From an uncultured Lachnospiraceae bacterium (GTDB lineage Bacteria; Bacillota; Clostridia; Lachnospirales; Lachnospiraceae), in NCBI GenBank assembly GCA_951801955.1, contig CATOOV010000006.1, positions 1 through 64,000 of the forward strand: a stretch of DNA of 64,000 bases, in the 5' to 3' direction. The translations under genes were made by a program, and so were the position numbers. The notes beneath the pieces were generated by a model. It made no database searches, was not told where the DNA came from, and saw nothing but the letters and a program-made list of their open reading frames with translations. Positions 36,686 to 45,754 of the stretch are shown here, piece by piece (positions within the stretch are counted from its first letter, which is position 1; each line of letters opens with the position of its first letter).

Positions 36686-38445
36686 TATAGCAACATCTCC
36701 ATAATATCGTTGATTTTATATTCCTTATCGTATTCCAGATTTTTCAGTTTCAATAGTTTATAGGAAGCCACATAAAGCGCAAGAATGTGCGCGCATGGGT
36801 CGGAAAGGTTCCGTTCGCCTCTTTTAAATTTCTGGCAGCTGCAGTCCAGCTTTGTAATCTGTCCGTCTTGGTCAATGACAAGTTCTGTATGGGTTGACAG
36901 CCCCTTCCCTTCTCGATATGCTGTCGAGAATACAAATTCTTTTTCACGGGTATATCTTACACTCATATTATCAAATGTAAGTTTGCTGTATGCGTTCACT
37001 TCCAATTCCATCTCTGTAACTTGATACAGTTCTTCTGGAATCGGCGTATTGCACAGATGGCGGAAACGCACTTTATTATTCAGCAAATCAAAGTAACCTT
37101 CGCCCCGCCGGAACAACATGCCAATACCGGATTTGATTTTATCGCTTTTTCTATTGGAAAGCAGATCGGAAATTTCTTGCATGGACAGGCAACGTTCTTT
37201 TTTCAGTAATTGATACACATCTTCATAACAGCCTTTGCCGGTAAATCCAGCCATAAGGTTAAACGCAGTTCCTTTCACCCAGTCATTGGAAGACCAGGAG
37301 GAAAATCCAACGGTCATCTGCATTACGCCCATATCTGCGCGGATAAACTGCGGCATGCCAAATCCCAGCAGACGCACGTAAAACGCTTTTGCCAAAGGAA
37401 TTAATTTTTCGATCACAAGCCAGCGTCTTCTGCCCCAGATTTTTTCCTCTCTTTTTTGGCTGCCGTTGTAGACAGCGTTTAAAGTCAGCACGCTCCCGAA
37501 GGGTTCAAATACAATCTGTACCCTCTTTTGGGGTTCCAATATCCACTTCATATAACGCGGGCTTTTCTTTTCCTTATGCTTTCTCAAAAATGCGCATATA
37601 TCAAACATATCAGAAGGGGAGAGTTCTAATTCCAAACCAGTTAATGCAGCCGCTGAGGATACCTGGTTAAAACCTTTGATCCAAGTTTCGGGCAGGTCAA
37701 TTTTCTTTTCTACATATTCGGGCACAAGTTCATTGTCGATCGTAAACCCTTCTGGATTGATGGATAATGTGACATCGGTATAACTTCTGAATCTCTGCAT
37801 TTCCTTTTCTAATTTTGCGGAAAAGTCGATATTTGTGGTTCCCAATTGCGGTTTTTGCAGTAAATCAAATTCCTCCATGCCAATGGACAGGCAGCCATAA
37901 ACAGATTCATCAATCGAAAAAGCCTCAAAAGATACCTGGTCTTTATGTACCGTGATAACAGGATCTAGCACAAACCATAAACTATAATCCCTGTCCTTGA
38001 TAAATTTCCAAAAATCCCTCTCGATTTTATAGTAATCTTTCCATGCGTCATATTGGTCAATCTGACGCTGCAGGTTCTTCTGGATGTCCAATAATTTTTT
38101 TATCTCTTCATTTTGCCGCAGCAAGTCAAGATCGCAAGCGTCCATTTCTTTTTTCAAAGATTCCCTTACGTGCGGCGCATATTGTTCATGCGCTTTCACG
38201 CGCCGCTCAATTTCCTGTTCCAGCCATGCGAAATATTCAGGTCTCTCTTTTGTTTTTATACTTTGGTCGGAAATGACAATTTCCCTCAGCATAAGCATCG
38301 CGTCACGAAATACTAACGGGTGCTTCAGACGGCCGCAAAACGAAACCTTTTCGTCACGGGATAAGTCAGGGCTAAGCCCTAAAGTTGTCTGACCCTGCAC
38401 CTGTGTGCATCTGGAAGGACCTGCATACTTATAATTTACTTTCAT
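36685..38445 (-). CDS. Winged-helix/SWIM zinc-finger protein, retron partner
   Basis: A 586-residue protein. Residues 70-130 hold a coiled-coil segment (LRQNEEIKKLLDIQKNLQRQ). A winged-helix-like stretch lies around 420-480 (YQLLKKERCLSMQEISDLL, then KSGIGMLFRRGEGYFDLL). The C-terminus has a complete SWIM zinc finger: Cys535-x-Cys537, then Cys551-x-His553 (DCSCQKFK and DPCAHILAL). SWIM domains bind DNA or proteins. The gene overlaps its upstream HEAT-like neighbour (ATGA) and the downstream reverse transcriptase (TAATG). This fits retrons described with WH-SWIM plus HEAT partners; it is probably part of the effector or its control. No enzymatic motif was seen. Confidence 0.78.
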   Translation of the reverse strand: MKVNYKYAGPSRCTQVQGQTTLGLSPDLSRDEKVSFCGRLKHPLVFRDAMLMLREIVISDQSIKTKERPEYFAWLEQEIERRVKAHEQYAPHVRESLKKEMDACDLDLLRQNEEIKKLLDIQKNLQRQIDQYDAWKDYYKIERDFWKFIKDRDYSLWFVLDPVITVHKDQVSFEAFSIDESVYGCLSIGMEEFDLLQKPQLGTTNIDFSAKLEKEMQRFRSYTDVTLSINPEGFTIDNELVPEYVEKKIDLPETWIKGFNQVSSAAALTGLELELSPSDMFDICAFLRKHKEKKSPRYMKWILEPQKRVQIVFEPFGSVLTLNAVYNGSQKREEKIWGRRRWLVIEKLIPLAKAFYVRLLGFGMPQFIRADMGVMQMTVGFSSWSSNDWVKGTAFNLMAGFTGKGCYEDVYQLLKKERCLSMQEISDLLSNRKSDKIKSGIGMLFRRGEGYFDLLNNKVRFRHLCNTPIPEELYQVTEMELEVNAYSKLTFDNMSVRYTREKEFVFSTAYREGKGLSTHTELVIDQDGQITKLDCSCQKFKRGERNLSDPCAHILALYVASYKLLKLKNLEYDKEYKINDIMEMLL

Positions 38446-41228
38446 AATGCGCCTACCTCCTTCTGAATACGGGCAAATGCCACTAACGCCCTTTCAGAAT
38501 TTATTTTACTGTTTGTGCTTCCAATATCGAGCAATATCTTCTCAATTTCTTTTTGTTGGTCAGGATAATGCTTTAAAAATACAGGGATTGTATGATAAAT
38601 GTCTTCTTTGTTTTGGGAAACTTTATTCGGCAGGTAAAGCAGTGCTTTTACATAATACAGATACAAATCTGGGTTTACATCTTTTAAATTGGAAAACGCA
38701 AGTTTCATTTTATCTGAGAGATAAGCTTTTACCTGCACACATGGGTGTTCCATCATTCTTAAGATAAATTGGGTTGGCGTTTTATTTCCATACCAATCAT
38801 CAAGTTTTTCCAGTCCATACTGATAGGCACGCTCCACAGGGGAATCCAGTAACATCATATGCATCTTTTCTCTTTTCTCAAGTTCCATGTTTTCAAAAAC
38901 AGACTGTGCGATTTGATTCAAATGATACACATTACATTCAAAAAACAGCAGCATTGTTGTTGGCTTATTTGCAAGCGCACCCTGTAATTGTGCAGCGGTT
39001 TTTGTAAGCATTTTTACAAGGCTTTTGGAACCAGTCTCCAATACAGACAAGATCATACTGTCCTTTGGAAGTGTGTCCGTTTGGATAGATTCTAATAATG
39101 AAACCACATTAAATTCTCTCTGTGCCAATCTTTCATGGTGTAGATCCATGTCGTTCAAGATGTCTTGCAATTGTCCATATGGCAGGAAGAATAAAATCGT
39201 TTCTGCAATGTCAAATAAAAAGTCTGGCATTTTCTTGCGGTTTAAGATGAAAGACACATAACTGTGGAACAAATCCTTTTTTTCGTCTGTGGATGCATCC
39301 TCTAATTGATAAACCATTTGCTGCAGCAATTCTGTAATCTGTTCCGAGAGTTCGATGTGCTGTTCTATAAGAGCCTCTCTTTTTGCGGCTAGCGATTTCA
39401 TAAAGACAATGTATTCTTCCAAAGTAAAATGGTTGATGTTTTCTTCCAGTACGGCATACCATTTTTCTATCGTATCCATAAAGAGAAAATTTACAACATT
39501 TTCAGGTTTAAACTTTCCATTGGTTTGTTTGAAATATACTTGCGCCGCATTTTGTAAATCTTCTGACCTTGTATCCATCAAATGAATCATGATATCTGCG
39601 TCAAATTCCTGCAGCGCCTTTAATTTCGGAAAGAGGATCTGTTTAAATAATGTTGCAGTTTTTTCATATGGTATGTCGGAAAGTTCAATCAAATCATTGA
39701 TTTCATACGATTCAAATACATGCTGGTCGTAACTCCTTTTGAGAAGGACATAACAAAATTCATGCACAGGTAAAGCTTTCGCTTGTTTTGCGATAGAAAC
39801 CACGTCTTCCATATACCTGTTCCATATGGATTGCGCCGCCGCTGCCTTATCCACGATTACAGATCTAAAATACCTGTTGAAAAAGAAATTGAACAAAAAG
39901 TAAGTTTCTCCCTCATACGCTAAATTATCCTGGTCGGTATAACTGATAAGCATTTCCCTTGCGGCCGTTATAAATTTTTCCTCATCCGTCGTTAGGTATT
40001 GGTCCAGCGTCCTTCTAAGATAGCGCAAATAATAATGGTAGGCGCCGGTCTGACCGCTTCCTTTAAAATAGCCAGGAGTCCTTGGCGTGTCAAAATAATA
40101 AGCGATTTTGCCAATGGCGTCAGCCATTCCATATGCCTTTGCCGTCTGTATTGTGTTCTTAAACTTAATATTATAGACGTTTGTTCCATCTGTATAAGTA
40201 TTTTTGTCATAGAGTTTCTGGCTGCCGAACACATAGGAAATGCTTTGATATGCATAGGGTTTGCTTAAATATTCCTCCAGTTCGCTGCCTTCAAGTTTTT
40301 TATTGTTGTATAAGGTTAATTCTTTAATTTTGAAATCCATTTCCGGAAGCGTCTGGTATATAAATTCCTTTTGCTTACACATCTGTTTTTCATCAAACAG
40401 GCTGATATATTGTTTTAAACACCGCTTTAACCCACTGTAGTATTGTTCTTTTGCCCATAATACATTGCTCTTATCGATTTCTTTTGCAGTCTCTAACAAA
40501 ATCGGGTCATGCCTTGTGGTAAGTTCCTGAAACATGCCACATGCCAGTTCCACGCTTGCCACCTTTAAAATACGTGTATATTCCTCGACAGAAGGACGCA
40601 TGTCGATAAATTGTTTGAGATATTTTTGTCTCGTATATATCCGTTGTTTTGAAAACATGGGAAGAATCATTTCCATATACGGGCTGTCTGGTGCAAATCC
40701 AAATAAACTGCTTGGGTTGTCAATCAGTTCAAAATCTTGAAACTGGATATCCTTCTCTTTGAAATAAGAAACATAATCGGAATAACTATGATTCTCATAA
40801 TAATCAAATGCGACCGTCTGCCCTATGTCATAATATTCGTTTATAATATATTTTGGATCAATTTCCCTATGTAAATACCAGCCGTTATGGTTGTATTCCC
40901 AGTATCCACTTGCAGATTTATAACCTGCTACATAACAAAGAATATTGTCTTCTTTATAGTAATAAAGATTGGGGATCGAAGGCAAATGTCCATTCATTCC
41001 ATGAAAAACAACATATTTTGTATATTCGACGGTAGGTTTTAACAGGTATGCCTCTGCATAATAGGAGCGGGGGGAAGATTTGATTTCCCGTTGAAATTCC
41101 TGTTCGCCAAACAAAATAAGTAAACATGGATTTTTCTTGCCGTCCAGACCCCACAACAATATTCTGCGAATCGGATTCGTATCAAGTTTCCAAAGTCTTT
41201 GCTTTTCTTCTAATGTTAATTCTTTCAT
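38442..41228 (-). CDS. Large HEAT-like helical repeat protein, retron partner
   Basis: A 928-residue, almost wholly helical protein and the first gene of the operon. No catalytic motif was recognised. The N-terminal 200 residues are Tyr-rich and more mixed (NPIRRILLWGLDGKKNPC; GYWEYNHNGWYLHREIDP). The rest looks like irregular helical repeats; C-terminal stretches such as MEHPCVQVKAYLSDKMKLAF and INSERALVAFARIQ resemble HEAT units. Such scaffolds often bind nucleic acid or proteins and may serve as toxin or sensor in a defence module. ATG 41228 has AAAGGAAATG upstream. Its stop overlaps the SWIM-gene start as ATGA. The HEAT call is by eye and moderate. Confidence 0.65.
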   Translation of the reverse strand: MKELTLEEKQRLWKLDTNPIRRILLWGLDGKKNPCLLILFGEQEFQREIKSSPRSYYAEAYLLKPTVEYTKYVVFHGMNGHLPSIPNLYYYKEDNILCYVAGYKSASGYWEYNHNGWYLHREIDPKYIINEYYDIGQTVAFDYYENHSYSDYVSYFKEKDIQFQDFELIDNPSSLFGFAPDSPYMEMILPMFSKQRIYTRQKYLKQFIDMRPSVEEYTRILKVASVELACGMFQELTTRHDPILLETAKEIDKSNVLWAKEQYYSGLKRCLKQYISLFDEKQMCKQKEFIYQTLPEMDFKIKELTLYNNKKLEGSELEEYLSKPYAYQSISYVFGSQKLYDKNTYTDGTNVYNIKFKNTIQTAKAYGMADAIGKIAYYFDTPRTPGYFKGSGQTGAYHYYLRYLRRTLDQYLTTDEEKFITAAREMLISYTDQDNLAYEGETYFLFNFFFNRYFRSVIVDKAAAAQSIWNRYMEDVVSIAKQAKALPVHEFCYVLLKRSYDQHVFESYEINDLIELSDIPYEKTATLFKQILFPKLKALQEFDADIMIHLMDTRSEDLQNAAQVYFKQTNGKFKPENVVNFLFMDTIEKWYAVLEENINHFTLEEYIVFMKSLAAKREALIEQHIELSEQITELLQQMVYQLEDASTDEKKDLFHSYVSFILNRKKMPDFLFDIAETILFFLPYGQLQDILNDMDLHHERLAQREFNVVSLLESIQTDTLPKDSMILSVLETGSKSLVKMLTKTAAQLQGALANKPTTMLLFFECNVYHLNQIAQSVFENMELEKREKMHMMLLDSPVERAYQYGLEKLDDWYGNKTPTQFILRMMEHPCVQVKAYLSDKMKLAFSNLKDVNPDLYLYYVKALLYLPNKVSQNKEDIYHTIPVFLKHYPDQQKEIEKILLDIGSTNSKINSERALVAFARIQKEVGAL

Positions 41229-41297
41229 TGTCGAAAATCATTTCCTTTCTATATCCATCCATTGACCTTTATGGAGCGTGGCTTGTGCATTCATCCC

Positions 41298-41341
41298 TTA
41301 CCTTATGAAACGCCGAATTGCCTCATGGGGCTTTGCGCAGG
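41298..41341 (+). repeat. 45-bp PYDT element in the retron operon leader
   Basis: TTACCTTATGAAACGCCGAA onward with CATGGGGCTTTGCGC, a diverged single copy. It lies between the operon promoter (41432-41460) and the first gene, hence in the 5' untranslated region. Confidence 0.7.
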
Positions 41342-41431
41342 TCGAAAGTTACAAGCATTCAGCGTCAAATCGTAGAGACTTATGCTTAACATATATCGTT
41401 GCAGCCAATTTTCCTAAACAATATAGACAAT

Positions 41432-41460
41432 ATTATAGCGTGTTTTTTATATATTTTCAA
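41432..41460 (-). promoter_or_regulatory. Promoter of the HEAT-SWIM-RT operon
   Basis: On the minus strand TTGAAA (41460-41455) and TATAAT (41437-41432) are 17 bp apart. Transcription would start near 41425, giving a leader of about 200 nt. Confidence 0.75.
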
Positions 41461-41500
41461 GAATTTTGACGAATATTTAAAGTAAAAATCTCTAAAATGG

Positions 41501-41528
41501 TTGACTTTTTTTTGATATATGATATAAT
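41501..41528 (+). promoter_or_regulatory. Divergent promoter of the structured RNA
   Basis: TTGACT (41501-41506) and a perfect TATAAT (41523-41528) with a 16-bp spacer point rightward, away from the protein operon. The predicted start near 41535 is a few bases before the first arm of the inverted repeat. Confidence 0.8.
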
Positions 41529-41534
41529 CTAGAA

Positions 41535-41756
41535 AAAAGAGGTTAGATTTTCTGGTCTTAATGCTTTGGGGAAGCTCCAAGGTTGTTCGTTAGAGCCAAT
41601 TACACCACAATGTCCTGCGTCACTCGCACAGGATTGCGTATTGTAGCGATTAGAAAGTAGCCTTCGGCAGAATCGCTACAATACGCACCTGTGCTAAAGT
41701 GTCAGAACAGAGTATGATGTTTGTTAGCAGAAAATCTAACCTTTGTTTTTTCTATA
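41535..41756 (+). ncRNA. Candidate retron msr-msd RNA
   Basis: An RNA of about 220 nt. The first arm GGTTAGATTTTCTG (41541-41554) pairs exactly with CAGAAAATCTAACC (41728-41741), like retron a1/a2. Between them, the left part has a small hairpin (CTTTGG 41564-41569 with CCAAGG 41577-41582) and weaker stems, as in an msr. The right part has a long hairpin: GCACAGG (41626-41632) with CCTGTGC (41688-41694), then GCGTATTGTAGCGATT (41636-41651) with its exact complement (41671-41686), loop 41652-41670, as in an msd. TTTGTTTTTTC follows the second arm. Order a1-msr-msd-a2 holds on the plus strand only, matching the promoter. A short MITE-like element is the main alternative. Confidence 0.7.
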
Positions 41757-42285
41757 GGATTAGGAAAGATTTTGCACACGTTGCCCGATATTGGAATTCG
41801 GAAAGGTAGACGCCAGCAAAAATTGACCCAAATCTCATCTTAGGCTGCGGGAAGCAAGCTTTGAATTTTCAATAATCTTTGATCTATCAGCCCAAATAAG
41901 TCTTTTCCGTTTTCGTGATATTACAATCATAGTTTCAATTCTTATCAATTCTATAAGATCATTTACCATCATTCCTAGTGTATTGGTGCTTGATAATTCG
42001 ACGAATTGTTTGTTTGAATTTCCATCTGCTGCGTTGTGCCTGCAGAGGCAGGGGCTGTTTTCCATAAGATTCATCAATATGCACAAAAATTTCCTTAGAT
42101 TTTGCAAAAAACATAAGATAGGAATACGATTGCAAGTAAAGTGAATGGAAAGACTATAAAATTTTATTCAGGATGGTCAAAGAGCAAGACTGTTACAACA
42201 AAAAAATAGAAGGATAGAGGAATCCTTTTGTATACCCAAGTGCCGCCCTTCATGACATTCGCCATATCAAAAGAAATCCATAAAG
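41757..42285. other. Intergenic region right of the structured RNA
   Basis: No convincing gene. A minus-strand 90-codon frame (41835-42107, TTG start, no ribosome site) includes TLGMMVNDLIELIRIETMIV and could be a gene fragment. A PYDT element lies at 42230-42272. Confidence 0.35.
42230..42272 (-). repeat. 45-bp PYDT element, single copy
   Basis: Diverged copy in minus orientation: GTATACCCAAGTGCCGCCCT and then CATGACATTCGCCATATCAAAAG read in two parts. It is about 15 bases from a terminator. Confidence 0.6.
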
Positions 42286-42330
42286 CAAAAACTCCCAGAA
42301 CCCTCTCTTGGAAGGAGCCTGGGAGTTTTG
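42286..42330 (-). terminator. Terminator of the 197-aa gene
   Basis: CAAAAACTCCCAG (42286-42298) with CTGGGAGTTTTG (42319-42330). On the minus strand the stem ends in T's just past the stop of the gene at 42351. Confidence 0.85.
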
Positions 42331-42350
42331 TAACTTTTGTATAAAGGGAA

Positions 42351-42944
42351 CTATGCTGTTTCCTTTACGCCAGCCCAGTCATCGAATTTATCCATAACTG
42401 CCTGGTAAGTTCTCTGGGAGATATCCGGAAGTTTGGAACCCCAGGATTTTGTAGCGGCTTTGAAGCCTTTCTCAAAAGCAGCGCGCATTTTCTCAGCCTG
42501 CTCAGGATCATCTCCTACCAAAGCTTTTGCAAAATCAATGATACGGTCAGAAGTCTGTTCTACTCCCCAATATCCGTCATCTGCAATGTCAGCCTGTGCC
42601 TTTGCCTTTACCTCTGGGCTTACTGTGAAATCACCTTTGGCGAGGAATTTCCACATATCGTCTGCCTGTCCGATTTTGGCACCCTGGTTGCCCATCATCT
42701 GCTGAACTAAACTTTTAAGCTGTGAGGTTCTCTGTTCGGCATCTTTCTTTAAACGTGCAACTACATCTGCTTTTGCATAAGTCTTTTTAGAAGAGGTAGT
42801 ACCCTTCTCATACACGACACCTTTGTCTTTTGAAGTGTCTTTCTCAGCAGCCTTTGTGGTATCTTCTTTTTTATAGTTGTTCTGCTGAACAGTTGATGTA
42901 TAAGCTGCTGTACTAGTGGTATTGTTAATACTGTTTACACTCAT
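42351..42944 (-). CDS. Conserved Clostridia protein of unknown function
   Basis: A 197-residue soluble protein. The first 60 residues are Ser/Thr/Lys-rich and probably disordered (SVNSINNTTSTAAYTSTVQQ). The remainder is helical, with blocks KKDAEQRTSQLKSLVQQMM, DIADDGYWGVEQTSDRIIDF and FEKGFKAATKSWGSKLPD. I recall similar proteins across spore-forming Firmicutes, always without an assigned role. AGGAGGGG precedes the ATG, and a palindrome ATGGTTA/TAACCAT (42970-42987) lies in the leader. It is a single-gene unit with its own terminator. Confidence 0.7.
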   Translation of the reverse strand: MSVNSINNTTSTAAYTSTVQQNNYKKEDTTKAAEKDTSKDKGVVYEKGTTSSKKTYAKADVVARLKKDAEQRTSQLKSLVQQMMGNQGAKIGQADDMWKFLAKGDFTVSPEVKAKAQADIADDGYWGVEQTSDRIIDFAKALVGDDPEQAEKMRAAFEKGFKAATKSWGSKLPDISQRTYQAVMDKFDDWAGVKETA

Positions 42945-43179
42945 AATGTGCCCCTCCTTGGCGAAAAATATGGTTATCCGTAACCATGGAATAGGTTTTT
43001 GTTTATAGTTCTTGCTATTTATATCGGAGAAAATAGGGAATAATTAACACTATTTTCAGAAAAATTTCAGGTCGCAGGTGCGGGAACAAAAGATAAGTTT
43101 ATAAAAATAATATGCTTTTCTTTCTTGCCGTACCTCTTCAATATATTCCATTCTTTTTCTTTTTTAAATCTTTTATTTG

Positions 43180-45468
43180 TTAAAACCTGGCAGGTATAGA
43201 GTAAAGTTTTGTCTTTGTTTTACCGTTGTTTACGGTTGATGATATCCAGACAATGCGCCCTTTATTTAAAATGGGCTGTGAATCCCCGTCAAATACCATA
43301 TTGGAATATTTTTTGGAGTAAATTTTTTTGCCGGTATCGGTGTACACCGCATAATTTAAGGTGGTTTTCTTTTTCCGCGAAGTTGCATACAGGATGGCAA
43401 AACGGCTGTCCGATAATTTTACCATACGCGTTTCCCCTACGGTAACAGAGGTAGTCTTCGGATGATAGGTTGTAAGCCATTTGAAAGTTACTTTTCCGGT
43501 TTTGCGGTTGGCAAGAGCAAGGAATGCATTGTATTTCATATCATAACCGAAGCCGGAAATCTTTTTTATTTTGTTTTTATGAGGCTGAGAGGTTCCGCAT
43601 ACAAGCACATTTTCGCTCCCGATTTCCATGCCCCCAACCCTGCATCCGGTAAAGTTATTGCCGTGGTTTCCCGTAAGATTCAACATGGATAAAGAACTTA
43701 CTTTCTGTATGTCTGAGCCGTAATCAGATACAGTTGTCAAATTAAGGCTGCGGGGGTTGGAGTCTCCGTGATCCAAAAGATAGAGTGCATCATCTTTGAA
43801 TTTGGCAAACTGATTAAAGGAATGGCTGGCATAACTCTCGTTTGCTTCCTTTGCTTTCATCTTTTTGGTATTGATTTTAAAGGAGATATTAGACTGGTGG
43901 CGCACTCCTTCGCCAAAGTACTCAAACATCTGTCTTGAGGTCATCAGATAAAGGGTGTTTCCCTGCATATCCATGCGGCAGTTTCCGGCGTCAAAGGGTG
44001 CATAAATACCTTGAAAGGTATTCATAGCTCCGCCCTTGATGTTTGCTGTCTTTAACTTTTTCCATTTGCTGTTGTATTGGATTACTTGAATCACGGTTTT
44101 AGACGTGCTCTCTTTGGGGTTGTTATAGCCTACGGCAACGTAAAAATTGCCGTCTGTCCCCTGGTAAAATCCGCCCCAGACATCGTATTTTAATTTTATG
44201 GTTTTTGTTTTTGTCACCTTGAAGGAAGAATTTAAGGTATAAATTTTCAAACTGCCCTTGTTCTGGACGCAGACTACATGGAGTTTGCCGCCGGACTGGT
44301 AGTAGTATGTAGTGTCTGGGTGCGCCCAGTAGGAGGAATATTGTCCATAGCCGTAAGAAGGTTTCTGTTTTATTTTGCTGCATGATATTTTTTTGCTTTT
44401 GCTGTTTACTGGGATCATCTGGGATACAGATGGGGAGAAATCACTTTTGCCTATTGCATCCATTGTAATTAGTTTGTAGTAGTATGGGACGCCTTTGCTG
44501 ACCTTCTGTTTATAGGAAGTTATATTGCCGCTCTTTGCAGTATAGATGCATTTATATGTCCCATTCTCCTGGGTGGAACGGTAAAGCTTATATCCCGTTG
44601 CGCCTTTGAAAGCCTTCCATTTGACTTGCAGGCTGCTGCTGCCCGTTTTTTTCACGGAGGTAATGGTGGAACCAGCCATTTTCCGGGCTGTAAAAGACTC
44701 CGGCGCGTTAGGCAACCCTGTTATGGTGCGTACATCATCCTTTACATAACCGATAATTTGGTAATAATATTCCACGTTCCAATCTACTGGTAAGGTAACT
44801 TTGTTGGTGTTAGCGCCTACCGTTTTGAGTGTTTTAAATTTACCATTACTTCCTGCGCGCTGCACATAGTAGCCGCTGCAGCCAGGAATTTTTTTCCATT
44901 TCAGGGTAATGTGGTTGAAATCTGTCTGTTTGGGAGCCGAAAGCGAAACTCCCCACGGCACTACATAAACACGTTGTTTATAAGAGTTCTTTCCAATTGA
45001 AGCAATGATATCTGCGTAGCCGGCTTTTAGAACCTTATATTTGATTGATTTAAAATAATAGGCGCCAGCAGCCAAAGTTGTTTTTGTGCCTGATGTGATT
45101 TTCAGTATATTTGTGTTGGAACTGGAGACAGATACGGTAATAGGGCTGCTGCCTGTATTTTGACCAGCGTAAGCTGTGGAACTAGTGTTGTCTTTAGAGT
45201 CAGGGGAGTAATACGCTTTGTCATATGGTCCGTCTTCGTTTGAAACAAATTCAAACGTGAAGCCCTCTGACTGTGCAGCCGTGTTTTTTGTTGCCTGGTC
45301 CGGCGTAACAGACGGTATACTGTCGTTTTCATGTGGATTGGCTGTGATACTGTTGCTTTCCGTCGGAATCTTTGGCTGCATACTGTCAGTGGCATATGCC
45401 GCACATACGGGCTGTATGGTGTTTGCCAAAAAGATGGCTGTTAATAATAGGGTTGTTATTTTTTTCAT
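43180..45468 (-). CDS. Secreted protein with Fn3-like domains
   Basis: A 762-residue exported protein. Residues 1-25 form a signal peptide (MKKITTLLLTAIFLANTIQP, then VCAAYA). Residues 30-90 are low-complexity Ser/Thr. An Ig-like segment follows, then two fibronectin-III-like domains (KWKKIPGCSGYYVQRAGSNG; VKWKAFKGATGYKLYRSTQE). The last 380 residues are beta-rich with repeated Trp/Tyr/Gly strands and may form a propeller (FYQGTDGNFYVAVGYN; GCRVGGMEIGSENVLVCG). No anchor motif or catalytic residue was seen. ATG 45468 with AAAGGAGG is preferred over a start 28 codons upstream. Confidence 0.78.
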   Translation of the reverse strand: MKKITTLLLTAIFLANTIQPVCAAYATDSMQPKIPTESNSITANPHENDSIPSVTPDQATKNTAAQSEGFTFEFVSNEDGPYDKAYYSPDSKDNTSSTAYAGQNTGSSPITVSVSSSNTNILKITSGTKTTLAAGAYYFKSIKYKVLKAGYADIIASIGKNSYKQRVYVVPWGVSLSAPKQTDFNHITLKWKKIPGCSGYYVQRAGSNGKFKTLKTVGANTNKVTLPVDWNVEYYYQIIGYVKDDVRTITGLPNAPESFTARKMAGSTITSVKKTGSSSLQVKWKAFKGATGYKLYRSTQENGTYKCIYTAKSGNITSYKQKVSKGVPYYYKLITMDAIGKSDFSPSVSQMIPVNSKSKKISCSKIKQKPSYGYGQYSSYWAHPDTTYYYQSGGKLHVVCVQNKGSLKIYTLNSSFKVTKTKTIKLKYDVWGGFYQGTDGNFYVAVGYNNPKESTSKTVIQVIQYNSKWKKLKTANIKGGAMNTFQGIYAPFDAGNCRMDMQGNTLYLMTSRQMFEYFGEGVRHQSNISFKINTKKMKAKEANESYASHSFNQFAKFKDDALYLLDHGDSNPRSLNLTTVSDYGSDIQKVSSLSMLNLTGNHGNNFTGCRVGGMEIGSENVLVCGTSQPHKNKIKKISGFGYDMKYNAFLALANRKTGKVTFKWLTTYHPKTTSVTVGETRMVKLSDSRFAILYATSRKKKTTLNYAVYTDTGKKIYSKKYSNMVFDGDSQPILNKGRIVWISSTVNNGKTKTKLYSIPARF

Positions 45469-45687
45469 CAATTTACTTCCTCCTTTATTTATAACTAGTT
45501 TCAATAATTGTATCAAATGTGTGGTTTTTGTCAAGAAACTGCCAAACGGCAAGTCGGGAAAGATTTAGGGGAAGTAAGGGCTGTACAGCAGTGGAAGTCC
45601 CCATTTTGCTGGAGAATCCCAGTTAGGCGAGATACGCCGGGAGGCTGGGAATATATGTGTTTGTCGTGGATTGGATGTCAGAAAAGA

Positions 45688-45716
45688 TTGACATTTTTAG
45701 GGAAAAATGTTTTACT
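45688..45716 (+). promoter_or_regulatory. Probable ispE promoter
   Basis: TTGACA (45688-45693) and TTTACT (45711-45716) with a 17-bp spacer, about 40 bases before the ispE start. Confidence 0.5.
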
Positions 45717-45754
45717 AATACTATATAGTGTATACAAAATACAGGAGAGTTACA

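Noticed and set aside
41521..41760. Retron RNA encoded on the minus strand, co-directional with the operon
   Set aside because: On that strand the long hairpin would come before about 70 nt of msr-like sequence, and no good promoter lies upstream of 41760. The plus strand has a near-consensus promoter and the usual order. Not fully excluded.
41835..42107. 90-codon minus-strand frame
   Set aside because: TTG start, no ribosome site and no recognised family. Possibly a gene fragment, not supported as a gene.
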